Of a DNA stretch of 64,000 bases, positions 35,692 through 44,917 are shown one piece after another (the stretch's first letter is position 1; each line of letters begins with the position of its first letter). A program made the translations under genes and the position numbers. The notes under the pieces were generated by a model. It saw nothing but the letters and a program-made list of their open reading frames with translations, was not told the DNA's origin and ran no database searches. This DNA is from Eutrophobius brisbanensis (GTDB taxonomy: Bacteria; Pseudomonadota; Gammaproteobacteria; Eutrophobiales; Eutrophobiaceae). The stretch is from contig JAYPQE010000003.1 in assembly GCA_038131795.1 (NCBI GenBank), positions 1,364,001 to 1,428,000 of the forward strand. The letters run 5' to 3'.

Positions 35692-37203
35692 ATGAGTAAT
35701 CATTATGATCTAGTTGTTGTCGGCGCCGGTGCAGCAGGCTGTATTGTTGCTGCGAGAATTGCCCAGCACGGGAAACACCCTGCTAATGGCAACCCATTAA
35801 GGGTGGCCATGGTAGAAGCCGGTCCGTATTTTGGCAAAGGCAAAAATATGCCCGGCTACGGACACCCCAGTCGTCGACAAAATAATTCTTTCCTGAATTT
35901 TGAAATGGGTTCCCGTTACCAATGGCCTTATGGCATGGTCAAGGCCGTCGGCGGAAGCACCATGCACTGGGGCACATATGCAGTCATCGAAGATGTATTT
36001 TTTCCCGACGACTACCTCGCCTGGCAGGAAGCCACGGGAGTGGACTGGACCCTTGAGGGTTTTAAGGATGCAATAGATGAGACACGGACCATGTGGAACC
36101 TCAAGCCGGCACCAGATGAAGTGTTGACCCGCGGTAATAAATTATACAGAGAAACGGCCGGTGCCATGGGACTGGATATTAACCCCTTTGCCATAGCCAG
36201 AAAGAATTGCCTGTTCTGTGGCAGGTGCGGTAGCGGCCACTTCTGTAGATACGACGCCAAGTCCACCAGCCAGATGTATATTGACCTGGCACTGGAACAC
36301 GGGGTTGAGATTATCCCTGAGGCTGAAGTGCATAAACTGGTTATTGATACAAATGGCAGCCGCCCCAAGGTAACCGGTGTACAGATCAATCGAAACGGCA
36401 ACACTGAAGAAATAAAAGGTGACAAGTTTATTGCTACCTGCGGTATCACGGGGACACCCATGTTAATGTTTCGCTCCGGTTATGGTCCGCAAGATAAAGT
36501 GACGTCACCTTTGCTGGTGAAGAATGACAATATCGGTAAACATTTTGAGTCAGACATTCATGCTGCAAGCATTTCCGCCATCTGGAAGGAACCCATCAAG
36601 AGTTCAGATGGCACCTCCGCCGGTGCATCCTATGTCAGAAAGGACTGGGGTAAAAATGGCGAAGGCCGGCTGATACTCCACGATTATGCCATGGGCGCCA
36701 CCACCTACCCTCACCAGGCCGCCCTGTCCAGGTTTGCCCCGGCATTTGGGCACGACCATAATACCTTCATGGAAGATGCGGCACAGCGAATAGGCGGCTT
36801 GTACGCCTTCATCGGTAAGCCCGGCGTATTTGGGGAAGTGGGTTCTAACGGTGAAGTGACATACTCGCAGGACCAGAAGCGGGTCCCGGAAATTATAGAA
36901 TGGGCCAATGAGATTGCAGATTTGTCCAAAAATATACTCACCGAAATGGGGGCCGAAGATATTGACATCAGGCCCATCAGGAATGTGTCCAACAACAGCC
37001 TGGCCCACTGTGCCGGTACGTGCCGTGCCGGAGCTGACCCGGACAATTCAGTGATCAATCCATACTTTGAATCCCATGATATTGAAAACCTCTTCATATG
37101 TGACGCAAGTGCGGCACCCAGGCAGCAGCAGTACGGGGCTATGCCAACAGCAGCAGTTGCATCCTATGCCTGGAGACAGATAGTCAGTCGGCATTTCAGT
37201 TAA
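35692..37203 (+). CDS. GMC-family FAD oxidoreductase, gluconate 2-dehydrogenase-like
   Basis: 503 residues. FAD-binding YDLVVVGAGAAGCIVAARIA at the N-terminus, GGSTMHWGTYAV, and a C-terminal SLAHCAGTCRAGADP with the active-site histidine, then LFICDASAAP. The stretch NCLFCGRCGSGHFCRYDAK has four cysteines (C-x2-C-x2-C-x5-C), suggesting an Fe-S cluster as in fructose and FAD-glucose dehydrogenases. With the Tat subunit-3-like gene and a cytochrome c downstream it resembles membrane-linked dehydrogenases that oxidise a sugar or alcohol in the periplasm. It has no signal peptide, so export would be by riding with the Tat subunit. Confidence 0.82.
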   Translation: MSNHYDLVVVGAGAAGCIVAARIAQHGKHPANGNPLRVAMVEAGPYFGKGKNMPGYGHPSRRQNNSFLNFEMGSRYQWPYGMVKAVGGSTMHWGTYAVIEDVFFPDDYLAWQEATGVDWTLEGFKDAIDETRTMWNLKPAPDEVLTRGNKLYRETAGAMGLDINPFAIARKNCLFCGRCGSGHFCRYDAKSTSQMYIDLALEHGVEIIPEAEVHKLVIDTNGSRPKVTGVQINRNGNTEEIKGDKFIATCGITGTPMLMFRSGYGPQDKVTSPLLVKNDNIGKHFESDIHAASISAIWKEPIKSSDGTSAGASYVRKDWGKNGEGRLILHDYAMGATTYPHQAALSRFAPAFGHDHNTFMEDAAQRIGGLYAFIGKPGVFGEVGSNGEVTYSQDQKRVPEIIEWANEIADLSKNILTEMGAEDIDIRPIRNVSNNSLAHCAGTCRAGADPDNSVINPYFESHDIENLFICDASAAPRQQQYGAMPTAAVASYAWRQIVSRHFS

Positions 37204-37224
37204 TAACAAAACGAGATAAATCAC

Positions 37225-37887
37225 ATGTTAAGCAAAATGAACTTTAGCAGACGAAAATTCTTAAAGACCAGCAGTCTCATGACAGGGTCGATTGCCTTTT
37301 ATGCCATGAGTGCCAAAGGCCAGGCCATACTGCAATCACTGGATATCACGGACATGGTAGCTTCCATAGGAGATATCCTCATCCCATCAATACCCGGCAA
37401 ACCTGGTTATGCCAGCCTGGAAAGCCATGGAATCACAGTGGAAGTGATGAAAAAACTAAGCTCATTCACGGTGGACCAATTTTTAAAATTCGATGAAGAA
37501 TGCAAAAGCCTCAATAATGGAACAAGTTTTGTTGCCCTTTCATTTGATAAGCGTACCGAGTTTCTCATGTTAATCCACGACAAGAAAATTACCTCTCAAA
37601 ACAAATTTATTTGCGAGATGATTTTAAACTTGTGCCGAATATCCGTTTTTACCACTTACTATCAAAACTTCCCTGAAGTTGTAAGGCGTGATGATAATGG
37701 CAAGCCCATCCTGGCTGATAACGATGAACACCAGATCATCAACCCCAATACCACGGAATTATATACCGGCTGGGACCGGGCAAACTGGCCCGGGCCGTAT
37801 AGATGGGAAGAGGAAGAGTCCAGGCGAGAATACATAAAGGAAATATCAAAAAATATCTCTGAAGATTTTCACCGGTTCACAGAATAG
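37225..37887 (+). CDS. Gluconate 2-dehydrogenase subunit 3-like Tat protein
   Basis: 220 residues with a twin-arginine signal (SRRKFLKTSSLMTGSIAFYA). The body contains ITDMVASIGDILIPSIPGKP, which fits the small subunit of gluconate 2-dehydrogenase and related enzymes that carries the flavin subunit through the Tat system. It starts 21 bases after the GMC gene and precedes the cytochrome. Segment YTGWDRANWPGPYRWEEEE near the C-terminus is conserved-looking but unassigned. Confidence 0.75.
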   Translation: MLSKMNFSRRKFLKTSSLMTGSIAFYAMSAKGQAILQSLDITDMVASIGDILIPSIPGKPGYASLESHGITVEVMKKLSSFTVDQFLKFDEECKSLNNGTSFVALSFDKRTEFLMLIHDKKITSQNKFICEMILNLCRISVFTTYYQNFPEVVRRDDNGKPILADNDEHQIINPNTTELYTGWDRANWPGPYRWEEEESRREYIKEISKNISEDFHRFTE

Positions 37888-37909
37888 AAAACCTTCCCTG
37901 CAAAAACCA

Positions 37910-38422
37910 ATGAAAAAATATTTATGTTATTTTGCAATACTGTTTGTATTGTTATCACAAAATATATTTGCACAACAGACTGAATCAAACAGCAGTGACT
38001 CCGCCGCAGATATCAAGGTCTTATTCCCTGATTCAGAGGCCAAATCATATGTCACTATTTTATGTGCTTCCTGTCACGACCTGACCCGTGTCCTGGTCCA
38101 GCAAAAAGACTATGTGGCCTGGGACAACACCCTGGTGAGAATGATAGGCGGCATGGTAAGTGATGAGCAGTTTGATTTGATTGTGAACTATCTCACCGAT
38201 CATTTTGGTCCAGACAATACAATCACTGAATTTCCGTTAAATATTAATACGCTCTCAAAGCCTGTGTTATTGAGGCTGCCCGGTATCAATGATAAAAATG
38301 CGGACGAGGTATTAAACTATATTGAACTCAATGGAAATATTTCGTCACTGGATGAGATAAGACAGTTAATTGAAACTGAAGAAGACTGGAGCGCCCTGTC
38401 CGGATTAATTGTTGCTGAATAA
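37910..38422 (+). CDS. Exported cytochrome c with helix-hairpin-helix tail
   Basis: 170 residues; signal peptide ends at IFAQQ. One haem motif, CASCHD, near residues 53-58. After a helical cytochrome segment, FPLNINTLSKPVLLRLPGI followed by NGNISSLDEIRQL reads like the ComEA-type helix-hairpin-helix (xxNxNxAxxxxLxxLPGI). In ComEA this fold binds DNA; here it more likely serves as a protein contact. As the last gene of the operon it is the probable electron acceptor of the GMC dehydrogenase. Confidence 0.7.
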   Translation: MKKYLCYFAILFVLLSQNIFAQQTESNSSDSAADIKVLFPDSEAKSYVTILCASCHDLTRVLVQQKDYVAWDNTLVRMIGGMVSDEQFDLIVNYLTDHFGPDNTITEFPLNINTLSKPVLLRLPGINDKNADEVLNYIELNGNISSLDEIRQLIETEEDWSALSGLIVAE

Positions 38423-38482
38423 CGATTCAGATAACAGTACGTTTGTATTCTGCAGACGAATTTATCAAGGCTTCAAAAGAAC

Positions 38483-38514
38483 ACTGCCCCATATAATTGC
38501 TTATATGGGGCAGT
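38483..38514. terminator. Hairpin terminator after the GMC operon
   Basis: ACTGCCCCATATAA (38483-38496) pairs without mismatch with TTATATGGGGCAGT (38501-38514), loop TTGC. The 14-base stem is strong but is not followed by a long T run on the plus strand (TGTATCG). Confidence 0.6.
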
Positions 38515-38999
38515 TGTATCGTGATACATATGGGGGCATAAATGCACACGAATTTACAAATAATAAATTTTTTATTTGTATATAGTTAAGACACTTTGAC
38601 AGTCCCATTCCCCTAAAAATAATTCAGGCGTTTAATATAATCTCAACATTTTTTGCAAATTTGTTTATTAAATACATGTTGTAAAATCCCATAATAAATT
38701 TATTAATATATATAAATTTGATCGCTTTTTTCTACAGTTTATAGGGTACAATTCGACGGCAAAATTAGTGGTGGTGAAAGCAGCAGTCTGCCCCTGTTTT
38801 TAACAGGATGATTTTATAGCGAGACAATTTTGATTTTTATATACAGCTATTCAGTTGGACTTGAATAACTAACAAAGTTACGCAACCGTCCCGGACATAC
38901 CTACTGTATTCAATCCTTGAGTTGTCAGTATTAGATAAGCATAAATATTATCCCTATATGGTGCGGGTTGTTTTTTTATATATTAAAGCGATAAATAAC
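38515..38999 (+). other. Long AT-rich leader before the MFS gene
   Basis: About 485 bases without a convincing gene. The last 250 bases are less AT-rich and contain a hairpin (CCTGTT 38793-38798 with AACAGG 38802-38807) and a GACGG (38755-38759)/CCGTC (38886-38890) pair that could close a larger fold. I do not recognise a known riboswitch class. Confidence 0.3.
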
Positions 39000-40136
39000 A
39001 TGAAGAATAAATCAACAAAATTAACACTGTGGCTGGTCTCGACATTAACTGTTATGTCCGGTGCGACCATCTCACCGGCACTGCCCAGTATTCAGGCTCA
39101 TTTTGCCCAGGCTGAAAATGCAGAGGCATTTACAAAACTGATTCTAACTATCCCGGCATTATCTATTGTCGTCAGTGCCTATTTTATGGGATTAATATCT
39201 CGCTTATTAAATAAAAAGAACCTATTGCTAATAGGCGTAACGCTATACGCCATAGCCGGGTCTGCCGGACTGTATTTAAACAGCTTACACTCTCTATTAA
39301 TTAGCAGGGCCATACTTGGGGTCGCTGTTGCCGCCATTATGACCATGGCGACGACACTGATTGCCGATCTTTTCGAAGGCGAAGAACGAACCCAGACTCT
39401 GGCATTACAGGCCACATTCATGACCACTGGGGGCATCGTATTTATTCTGCTCGGGGGTTTCTTTGCAGATATTTCCTGGCGTGCACCATTCTCAATCTAC
39501 CTGCTGGCCGGCTTGCTGATACCACTGGTATACAAGTCCATACCGGTACCTGAATCTGCATCCATCGGTTCACGTAAGCTGTTAATGAGTGGCGAGTTAT
39601 GGAAGGCCCTGGCACCCATCTATGCAATCAGCCTCACCATGTCCATCTCATTTTATATTGTTCCAACACAACTACCCTTTTATTTAATCAGGGATTTTAA
39701 TTTGAATGGGGCCATAGCCGGGCTGGCGGTTGCGACCACAACACTGTTTGCTTCTATTGCCTCGTTAACTTATAAAAGGTTAAGAAACCATTTTAATGAA
39801 GGTGCCGTCTGTATTATAGGTCTTTCACTGATGGGGATAGGACTGGTCCTGATCGGTATATCAAAATTTTTATTTATATTATTTATCGGCCTGGCCCTGT
39901 CTGGCATGGCACTGGGACTGTTAATGCCTACCTTGAATGAACTGATAGTATCAACATCTGATGTGAGTAATCGCATCGAAGCAGTGGGTGGCATGACATC
40001 CGCAATGTTTCTTGGACAATTCCTCTCCCCGGTGGTATCGGAACCGGTTAAAAATATCACGTCCTATTCATCAAGCTTTATCGTATTTGGATTTATACTG
40101 TTCAGCATGGCGCTATACAGGAAGACGAAAGCCTGA
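39000..40136 (+). CDS. MFS transporter, DHA1-like
   Basis: 378 residues from the ATG at 39000. The frame also opens at a TTG (38922), but the shorter form begins right before TM1 (LWLVSTLTVMSGATISPALP) as usual for this family. About 12 membrane segments; GLISRLLNKKNLLLIG lies between TM2 and TM3 in place of the usual G-x-L-x-D-R motif. Members are mostly drug or metabolite exporters. It is alone on the plus strand, after a long leader and convergent with a receptor gene. Confidence 0.75.
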   Translation: MKNKSTKLTLWLVSTLTVMSGATISPALPSIQAHFAQAENAEAFTKLILTIPALSIVVSAYFMGLISRLLNKKNLLLIGVTLYAIAGSAGLYLNSLHSLLISRAILGVAVAAIMTMATTLIADLFEGEERTQTLALQATFMTTGGIVFILLGGFFADISWRAPFSIYLLAGLLIPLVYKSIPVPESASIGSRKLLMSGELWKALAPIYAISLTMSISFYIVPTQLPFYLIRDFNLNGAIAGLAVATTTLFASIASLTYKRLRNHFNEGAVCIIGLSLMGIGLVLIGISKFLFILFIGLALSGMALGLLMPTLNELIVSTSDVSNRIEAVGGMTSAMFLGQFLSPVVSEPVKNITSYSSSFIVFGFILFSMALYRKTKA

Positions 40137-40188
40137 TTTATATATGTACCAGATATGATTAGAGGGTTGGGAATAAGCGATGATACGT

Positions 40189-42306
40189 CTAAAAATTCCC
40201 ACTTAAGGTAAAGTCTATCTGTCCTACCAGACCCAGACGATGTATCTCTGTCGATTCAATAGCTGACAGGCCGCGCTGGGTTTCATAGATGTTCCTGATC
40301 CGCTCACGGTCATCGAATAAAAACCTTCCCGACAGGCTCATTTTTATTCCGAACCACCGGGTGGTTTCTATAAATGCACCAACATCAAACTCTTCATTAA
40401 TTGTATCCAGTTCATCTATTTTAAATAATACACGTTTGGTCCTGGAACGTAGGTCCCATCCCCAGCCAACTTTTTGTACTTCAAAGTCCTGTCTAAACTT
40501 CACCTCAGATGACAACTTCACATCTTCTTCCCGGTACAGGAATGGCCCACCTATCCCTCCTATACCTGAAAGCCTTCTGGATTCTCCTGTCACCGGGTCC
40601 GTCACACTGGAGTCTGTCCAGCGCGTCCTGACATCCAGCCTGGAGTTGCTTAATCCCACCCAGTCCATGGGCAGGGCCATTTCAATGTTGACCCCCCAGC
40701 GTCTGCCATCGCCGATGTTACCCGGGGCATCGCGGGTATCGGTAATAGGTAACAGATCCTCTACATCTGAAATCCAGTGATGAAATAAGGCAATGTTGAA
40801 GGCCCCTGCCTCACTAAACCGGTACTCATAACCTAACTCTGCTATCCAGATTGATTCCGGTTTCAGGTTTGGATTACCTAATGTAATGTCATCATCCTGG
40901 AGGGCAACCACACTGACAAAATCATTAAAATCCAGCTGAGAGACCTCTCGCTTCACTGAAAGCCGCGCCTGTGTATTGATATGAGGTGTATACACAATAC
41001 CGGCCTGTGGCTTTAAAAAGAAAAAGTCCCTTTCAAGCCCGGCATCGCCCGTTTGACTGATGTTAGATATTTCTGCACCCAGGCCATATTCAACTTCAAA
41101 TGCCCCTATACTCCAGTTGTCCAAAAGTAAAATATCACCGCGGTACTCTTCGACTTTGGTATTTGAACCCGGGACATTTTCTCTCACCGGCCCCAGACCG
41201 GTATCCAGGGTTTGTCTCAATGAACTGGTGAGTCTGTTATATGCACCCTCAATATTGAACTGCACAAAATGATGGTCAAATCCTGTCCAGTTTGTTTCAA
41301 ACCGCAGGATCCCTTCCTGGGTCAGGGTATCCTTGTCTGATTCTCTGAATAATGTCAGTTCATCATCAATATCAAAGATGGTCTGGGATGCATATTGATC
41401 ATTTTCCAGTTGTGAATATAGAAAGATCCCTTTACTGGTAAGGTCATGACTAAAACTCCGGGTAACATTCATCCCCGTTTCAATATTTGTACGCACGGAA
41501 TCATCATCAAATAATTCCCTGTGCGGGGCAGGATCAGCTATAGGGGCCCGTATGGAAACCAGCGGCACATCGTTGTCATCTATCCTCACCCTGGAATTAA
41601 ACTCCACAAAGTTTTCACCTAGCCACGATGAAGCACTAAAATTTCCACTGACAAACGAATGCCTTTGCGATGTATCATCCACACGATTTTCTATAGGCGT
41701 ATCTACACCGGCAAAATAATTTCGTGTGCCTTCCCATATATGTGCATGCTGGTCCAGCTGTATTCCCAGGATATAATCAATATCATTCCATTTATGTGCC
41801 AAAGATGCATCGACATTACGGTTGATAAAGTCAGCATTGAACACCCTGCCGATTATAGTCTTCCATCTGACTGCAGCCGGAGTATCTTGTTTAAGAATGA
41901 TATTGGCAATGATTGACTGACCCTGCATATCGATTCCCAGCACCTGTCCACGAATTAACTCAATACGCTCAACACTGCTTGCAGAAATACGACTGAGGAT
42001 CGCCGTCGGCGTATCCTGTTTGACACTGGGCCGTCTGCCATTTAATAAAATATTACCTGCAGAGTTTGCAAATCCACGGGTATCATCCCCATCATCAAGC
42101 TGAAAACCCGGTAGCTGTCTGACCATGTCAAACGCTGTGTTTGGTTGATACTGGTTAAAAAAGCTCGCAGGGTATGGGACGACCTGGTTTTGATCGGCCA
42201 CCTCTTCATGCACCCCTTCCAATTCACTTGGATGGTCAGCATGCAAAACATGAGCAGATAAGATCAAAATTAATGACAGCAGCCTCGATATTATCTTTTT
42301 ATCCAT
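40189..42306 (-). CDS. TonB-dependent receptor-type outer-membrane protein, paralogue A
   Basis: 705 residues with signal peptide (ILILSAHVLHAD). Plug-domain text: AFDMVRQLPGFQLDDGD, RGFANSAGNILLNGRRPS, ISASSVERIELIRGQVLGID and IIANIILK; barrel ends LVGQIDFTLSGNF. Two paralogues (48435-50555, 55147-57282) share the layout, including a PYPASFF/TYPxxYF lead-in and the C-terminal SGNF. No clear TonB box can be seen before the plug, so energising by TonB is assumed. It is just downstream of the gentisate operon on the same strand, with a 203-base gap. Substrate unknown. Confidence 0.78.
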   Translation of the reverse strand: MDKKIISRLLSLILILSAHVLHADHPSELEGVHEEVADQNQVVPYPASFFNQYQPNTAFDMVRQLPGFQLDDGDDTRGFANSAGNILLNGRRPSVKQDTPTAILSRISASSVERIELIRGQVLGIDMQGQSIIANIILKQDTPAAVRWKTIIGRVFNADFINRNVDASLAHKWNDIDYILGIQLDQHAHIWEGTRNYFAGVDTPIENRVDDTSQRHSFVSGNFSASSWLGENFVEFNSRVRIDDNDVPLVSIRAPIADPAPHRELFDDDSVRTNIETGMNVTRSFSHDLTSKGIFLYSQLENDQYASQTIFDIDDELTLFRESDKDTLTQEGILRFETNWTGFDHHFVQFNIEGAYNRLTSSLRQTLDTGLGPVRENVPGSNTKVEEYRGDILLLDNWSIGAFEVEYGLGAEISNISQTGDAGLERDFFFLKPQAGIVYTPHINTQARLSVKREVSQLDFNDFVSVVALQDDDITLGNPNLKPESIWIAELGYEYRFSEAGAFNIALFHHWISDVEDLLPITDTRDAPGNIGDGRRWGVNIEMALPMDWVGLSNSRLDVRTRWTDSSVTDPVTGESRRLSGIGGIGGPFLYREEDVKLSSEVKFRQDFEVQKVGWGWDLRSRTKRVLFKIDELDTINEEFDVGAFIETTRWFGIKMSLSGRFLFDDRERIRNIYETQRGLSAIESTEIHRLGLVGQIDFTLSGNF

Positions 42307-42509
42307 TAAAAACGTTTCCCTGTTACTTTAGAAGATAGATGTAGGCCATGAATCAATTAGACCCTTTATCACCAAAAATCCACTAAAAGTAAATGGTAAA
42401 ATATTATGGTTTATGTATTCCTGCTCTTGGATTATTACCAGGTGGAGGGATCCTTGACACCAACCTCTGTATTGCCTTGAAGCACCTACATGATATCAGA
42501 CAGACAGGA

Positions 42510-43163
42510 TCATTCAGAGTCCGGCTGATTCTCCGGTTGCGCGTCTATGAAGGCCTTGTGGCCCTTAGACTCAGCTTCAATGGCCGACAGGATCGGGTAC
42601 TTATCTAAATCCACCTTGAAACGGCGGGCATTAAATATCTGTGGGATCAAACAACAGTCCGCCATGGTGGGATAATCACCGAAACAGAATTTTCCTCTAT
42701 ACGGTGAACCGGCAAGAATGGACTCCAGCCCCTCAAAGCCAAGATTGATCCAGTTGTGGATCCAGCCGATCTTCTGATCCTCGTTCAGCCCCAGTTGGCC
42801 GGTAATAAATTTCAATACCCTGAGATTATTTAGCGGATGTATCTCACAGGCGATGTCCATGGCGATTGCCCGGATGTAGGCCTTTTGTTCTGCATTTCCA
42901 GGGATAATTGAAGGTTCAGGATGAACTTCTTCCAGGTATTCCATAATGGCAAGGGACTGATGTAATTTAAAATCTCCCGTTTCCAAGGTCGGCACCAGGG
43001 AATACTCATTAATGGCTTTATATGAATCCTTGAATTGCTCCCCACCCTCTCTGGTCAGATGGACAGGTATATATTTGTATTCAAGGCCTTTGATGTTCAG
43101 TGCAATCCTGACCCGGTAGGAGGCAGAACTGCGAAAATAATTATATAGATTAATATTACTCAT
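42510..43163 (-). CDS. Maleylpyruvate/maleylacetoacetate isomerase, zeta-class GST
   Basis: 217 residues. The N-terminal thioredoxin domain has FRSSASYRVRIALNIKGL, the SSxSxRVRIAL glutathione-site motif of zeta GSTs, then PTLETGDFKLHQSLAIMEYL; the helical domain has ADCCLIPQIFNARRF. It isomerises maleylpyruvate to fumarylpyruvate with glutathione. Context decides for maleylpyruvate: it is the last gene of a run with gentisate dioxygenase and fumarylpyruvate hydrolase, two bases after the beta subunit gene. Confidence 0.88.
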   Translation of the reverse strand: MSNINLYNYFRSSASYRVRIALNIKGLEYKYIPVHLTREGGEQFKDSYKAINEYSLVPTLETGDFKLHQSLAIMEYLEEVHPEPSIIPGNAEQKAYIRAIAMDIACEIHPLNNLRVLKFITGQLGLNEDQKIGWIHNWINLGFEGLESILAGSPYRGKFCFGDYPTMADCCLIPQIFNARRFKVDLDKYPILSAIEAESKGHKAFIDAQPENQPDSE

Positions 43164-43165
43164 TG

Positions 43166-43642
43166 TTAGATGGGATAGATTAAAGAGTTAGGGATCATTT
43201 CACTGTCATAGATACAACTTTTGGATTGAAACTTCAGACCATCATCTGTCCTGATAATAGTATCCAGGTATCTGCCCACATTATATACTTCACTGAATTC
43301 ATCCCGTTTGGTCCTGAACACGGCATAGTTCACCTCCACATTAATAGTTTCATCTTCATCGCTGATGATATGAGGCAGTGAAATAATATGGCGCTGATAA
43401 TAAGGATCATGAAATATGGTCTGGGAGATGGCATAGATCCTGTCCTTTAACATGTTCTTGCTTTCAAACCATAAGGTAGATAGCGGCAAGCCCTTCTCAT
43501 AATTCTCCCTGGACTGGACTTTATACACACAGTCATCGGTAAAAAATTCCGGCCAACTGTCCCATTCCTCACAATCCAGTACACTGATATAGCGGTTATA
43601 CAATTCAATTAATTCCATGAGGGTTTCAGAACTTCTACTCAT
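43166..43642 (-). CDS. Salicylate 5-hydroxylase-like small subunit
   Basis: 158 residues, ring-hydroxylating beta-subunit family: LIELYNRYISVLDCEEWDSW, then FTDDCVYKVQSRENYEKGL and a central YYQRHIISLPHII. Its start overlaps the end of the alpha subunit gene in the ATGA manner (4 bases), so they are translationally coupled. It resembles NagH in length. Structural role in the oxygenase. Confidence 0.8.
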   Translation of the reverse strand: MSRSSETLMELIELYNRYISVLDCEEWDSWPEFFTDDCVYKVQSRENYEKGLPLSTLWFESKNMLKDRIYAISQTIFHDPYYQRHIISLPHIISDEDETINVEVNYAVFRTKRDEFSEVYNVGRYLDTIIRTDDGLKFQSKSCIYDSEMIPNSLIYPI

Positions 43643-44907
43643 TTGTTTACTTCCATCACTTTACGCCAGTAGGAATACATACTGCGGATCAGGGTCTCGC
43701 TGACCATATGATCGGTATCGCCAAGATCTTCTCCCCCAAGACCGGCGTAGGCATTAAACTCAGGTGCCTGGTTGAACCCATCCTGAGAGAACTCAATCAC
43801 CTCACCGTCATCGGCAGACACAAACCCGGCCGGGCCAAACAGATTTGCCTGGCGCAGGCGCCTGCGCTTCATTTCCGGCTCATCATCTTCAAAGCAAAAA
43901 TGTGTCCAGACAAAATCAAATGAATTGGGCGATCTTGGAATAATGTGCCGGGTGGACAGTGAGTTGACCTGCTGCTGGATGATGACACTGGGGAATAATG
44001 TCATCATCACAACCGTGGGACCCTGCCACCACGGTTCAACAACCACATCCAGGAACCGATCATCATTTAACTTCATCCCTTCACGAAAGGAGCCTACGCC
44101 CTCGGTGACTGTTGACTGCTTTCCTTCACTGCCTTTTTCCGAAATCATGGCCGCATGCCTGAAATGCTCATCCATCACCAGTTGGGATTTATTGTCTGCT
44201 CGCCACAGGCCAAATGTGACAAACCACACATGCAGGAGGCCAGGATGATAAGGGTCCTTGATGTTTTCCTGCATCAACTTCCAGTTACCCGGGATACGCT
44301 GACGGTTATACCCCAGGATCTCCAGCTTGCGTCCATCAAAGGTACGGTCGAATAGTGCCAGTATCTTTGGGCCCAGGAAGTCTTCAAAGGATTCTACATT
44401 CTGGTCAAAGGAGGCGAAGACCACACCGTTTCTGACTGCCACCTTTAATTTATTAAGGTTATGGTCTTCAGGTTTGAAATCCTCCGGCATCCCACCCTGC
44501 ACGGTACCATCTGGAGCCTCCACTCCCCGTCGCAATGGCACTCCCTGCAGGTTGCCCTTCAGGTCATAACTCCATTGATGGTAGGGACAGACCAGTTTTG
44601 CGCGGTTCCCCGATCGTTCCCGGCAAAATTTCATCCCACGGTGGGCGCAGACATTCTCGACCACACTAATACTATTATCACTGGAACGGGTCATGATCAC
44701 AGACCGTCCACCAATCCCGGTACGCTTGAAGTCTCCGGGCTGGGGGACCTCTGCCTCCAGACCTACATAACACCAATGGTCCTGGTAAAACAATCGCTCC
44801 AGTTCCCTGGTATAGACATCCCTGTCCGTATAGGCCCATGACGGGATCTGGCTGTTCGTGTCCCTGGACCAGGACTGGAACAATTCATGTATTTTGTGAC
44901 TGGCCAT
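43639..44907 (-). CDS. Salicylate 5-hydroxylase-like Rieske oxygenase, large subunit
   Basis: 422 residues. Rieske ligands C87/H89 (CAHRG) and C107/H110 (CPYH). Text such as GVPLRRG after the Rieske domain, NWKLMQENIKDPYHPGLLH at the iron site and AYAGLGGEDLGDTDHMVSE near the end recall NagG-type salicylate 5-hydroxylases and anthranilate dioxygenases. Salicylate to gentisate would feed directly into the next genes. 3-Hydroxybenzoate or another salicylate analogue cannot be excluded. Ferredoxin and reductase genes are absent here. Confidence 0.8.
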   Translation of the reverse strand: MASHKIHELFQSWSRDTNSQIPSWAYTDRDVYTRELERLFYQDHWCYVGLEAEVPQPGDFKRTGIGGRSVIMTRSSDNSISVVENVCAHRGMKFCRERSGNRAKLVCPYHQWSYDLKGNLQGVPLRRGVEAPDGTVQGGMPEDFKPEDHNLNKLKVAVRNGVVFASFDQNVESFEDFLGPKILALFDRTFDGRKLEILGYNRQRIPGNWKLMQENIKDPYHPGLLHVWFVTFGLWRADNKSQLVMDEHFRHAAMISEKGSEGKQSTVTEGVGSFREGMKLNDDRFLDVVVEPWWQGPTVVMMTLFPSVIIQQQVNSLSTRHIIPRSPNSFDFVWTHFCFEDDEPEMKRRRLRQANLFGPAGFVSADDGEVIEFSQDGFNQAPEFNAYAGLGGEDLGDTDHMVSETLIRSMYSYWRKVMEVNK

Positions 44908-44917
44908 GATGTTTAAA

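Noticed and set aside
38755..38890. Known riboswitch (TPP, cobalamin, glycine, c-di-GMP) before the MFS gene
   Set aside because: None of the conserved cores of these classes could be found in the sequence.
38922..38999. TTG start extending the MFS transporter by 26 residues
   Set aside because: The added residues are not typical of the family and the ATG at 39000 places TM1 in the normal position.
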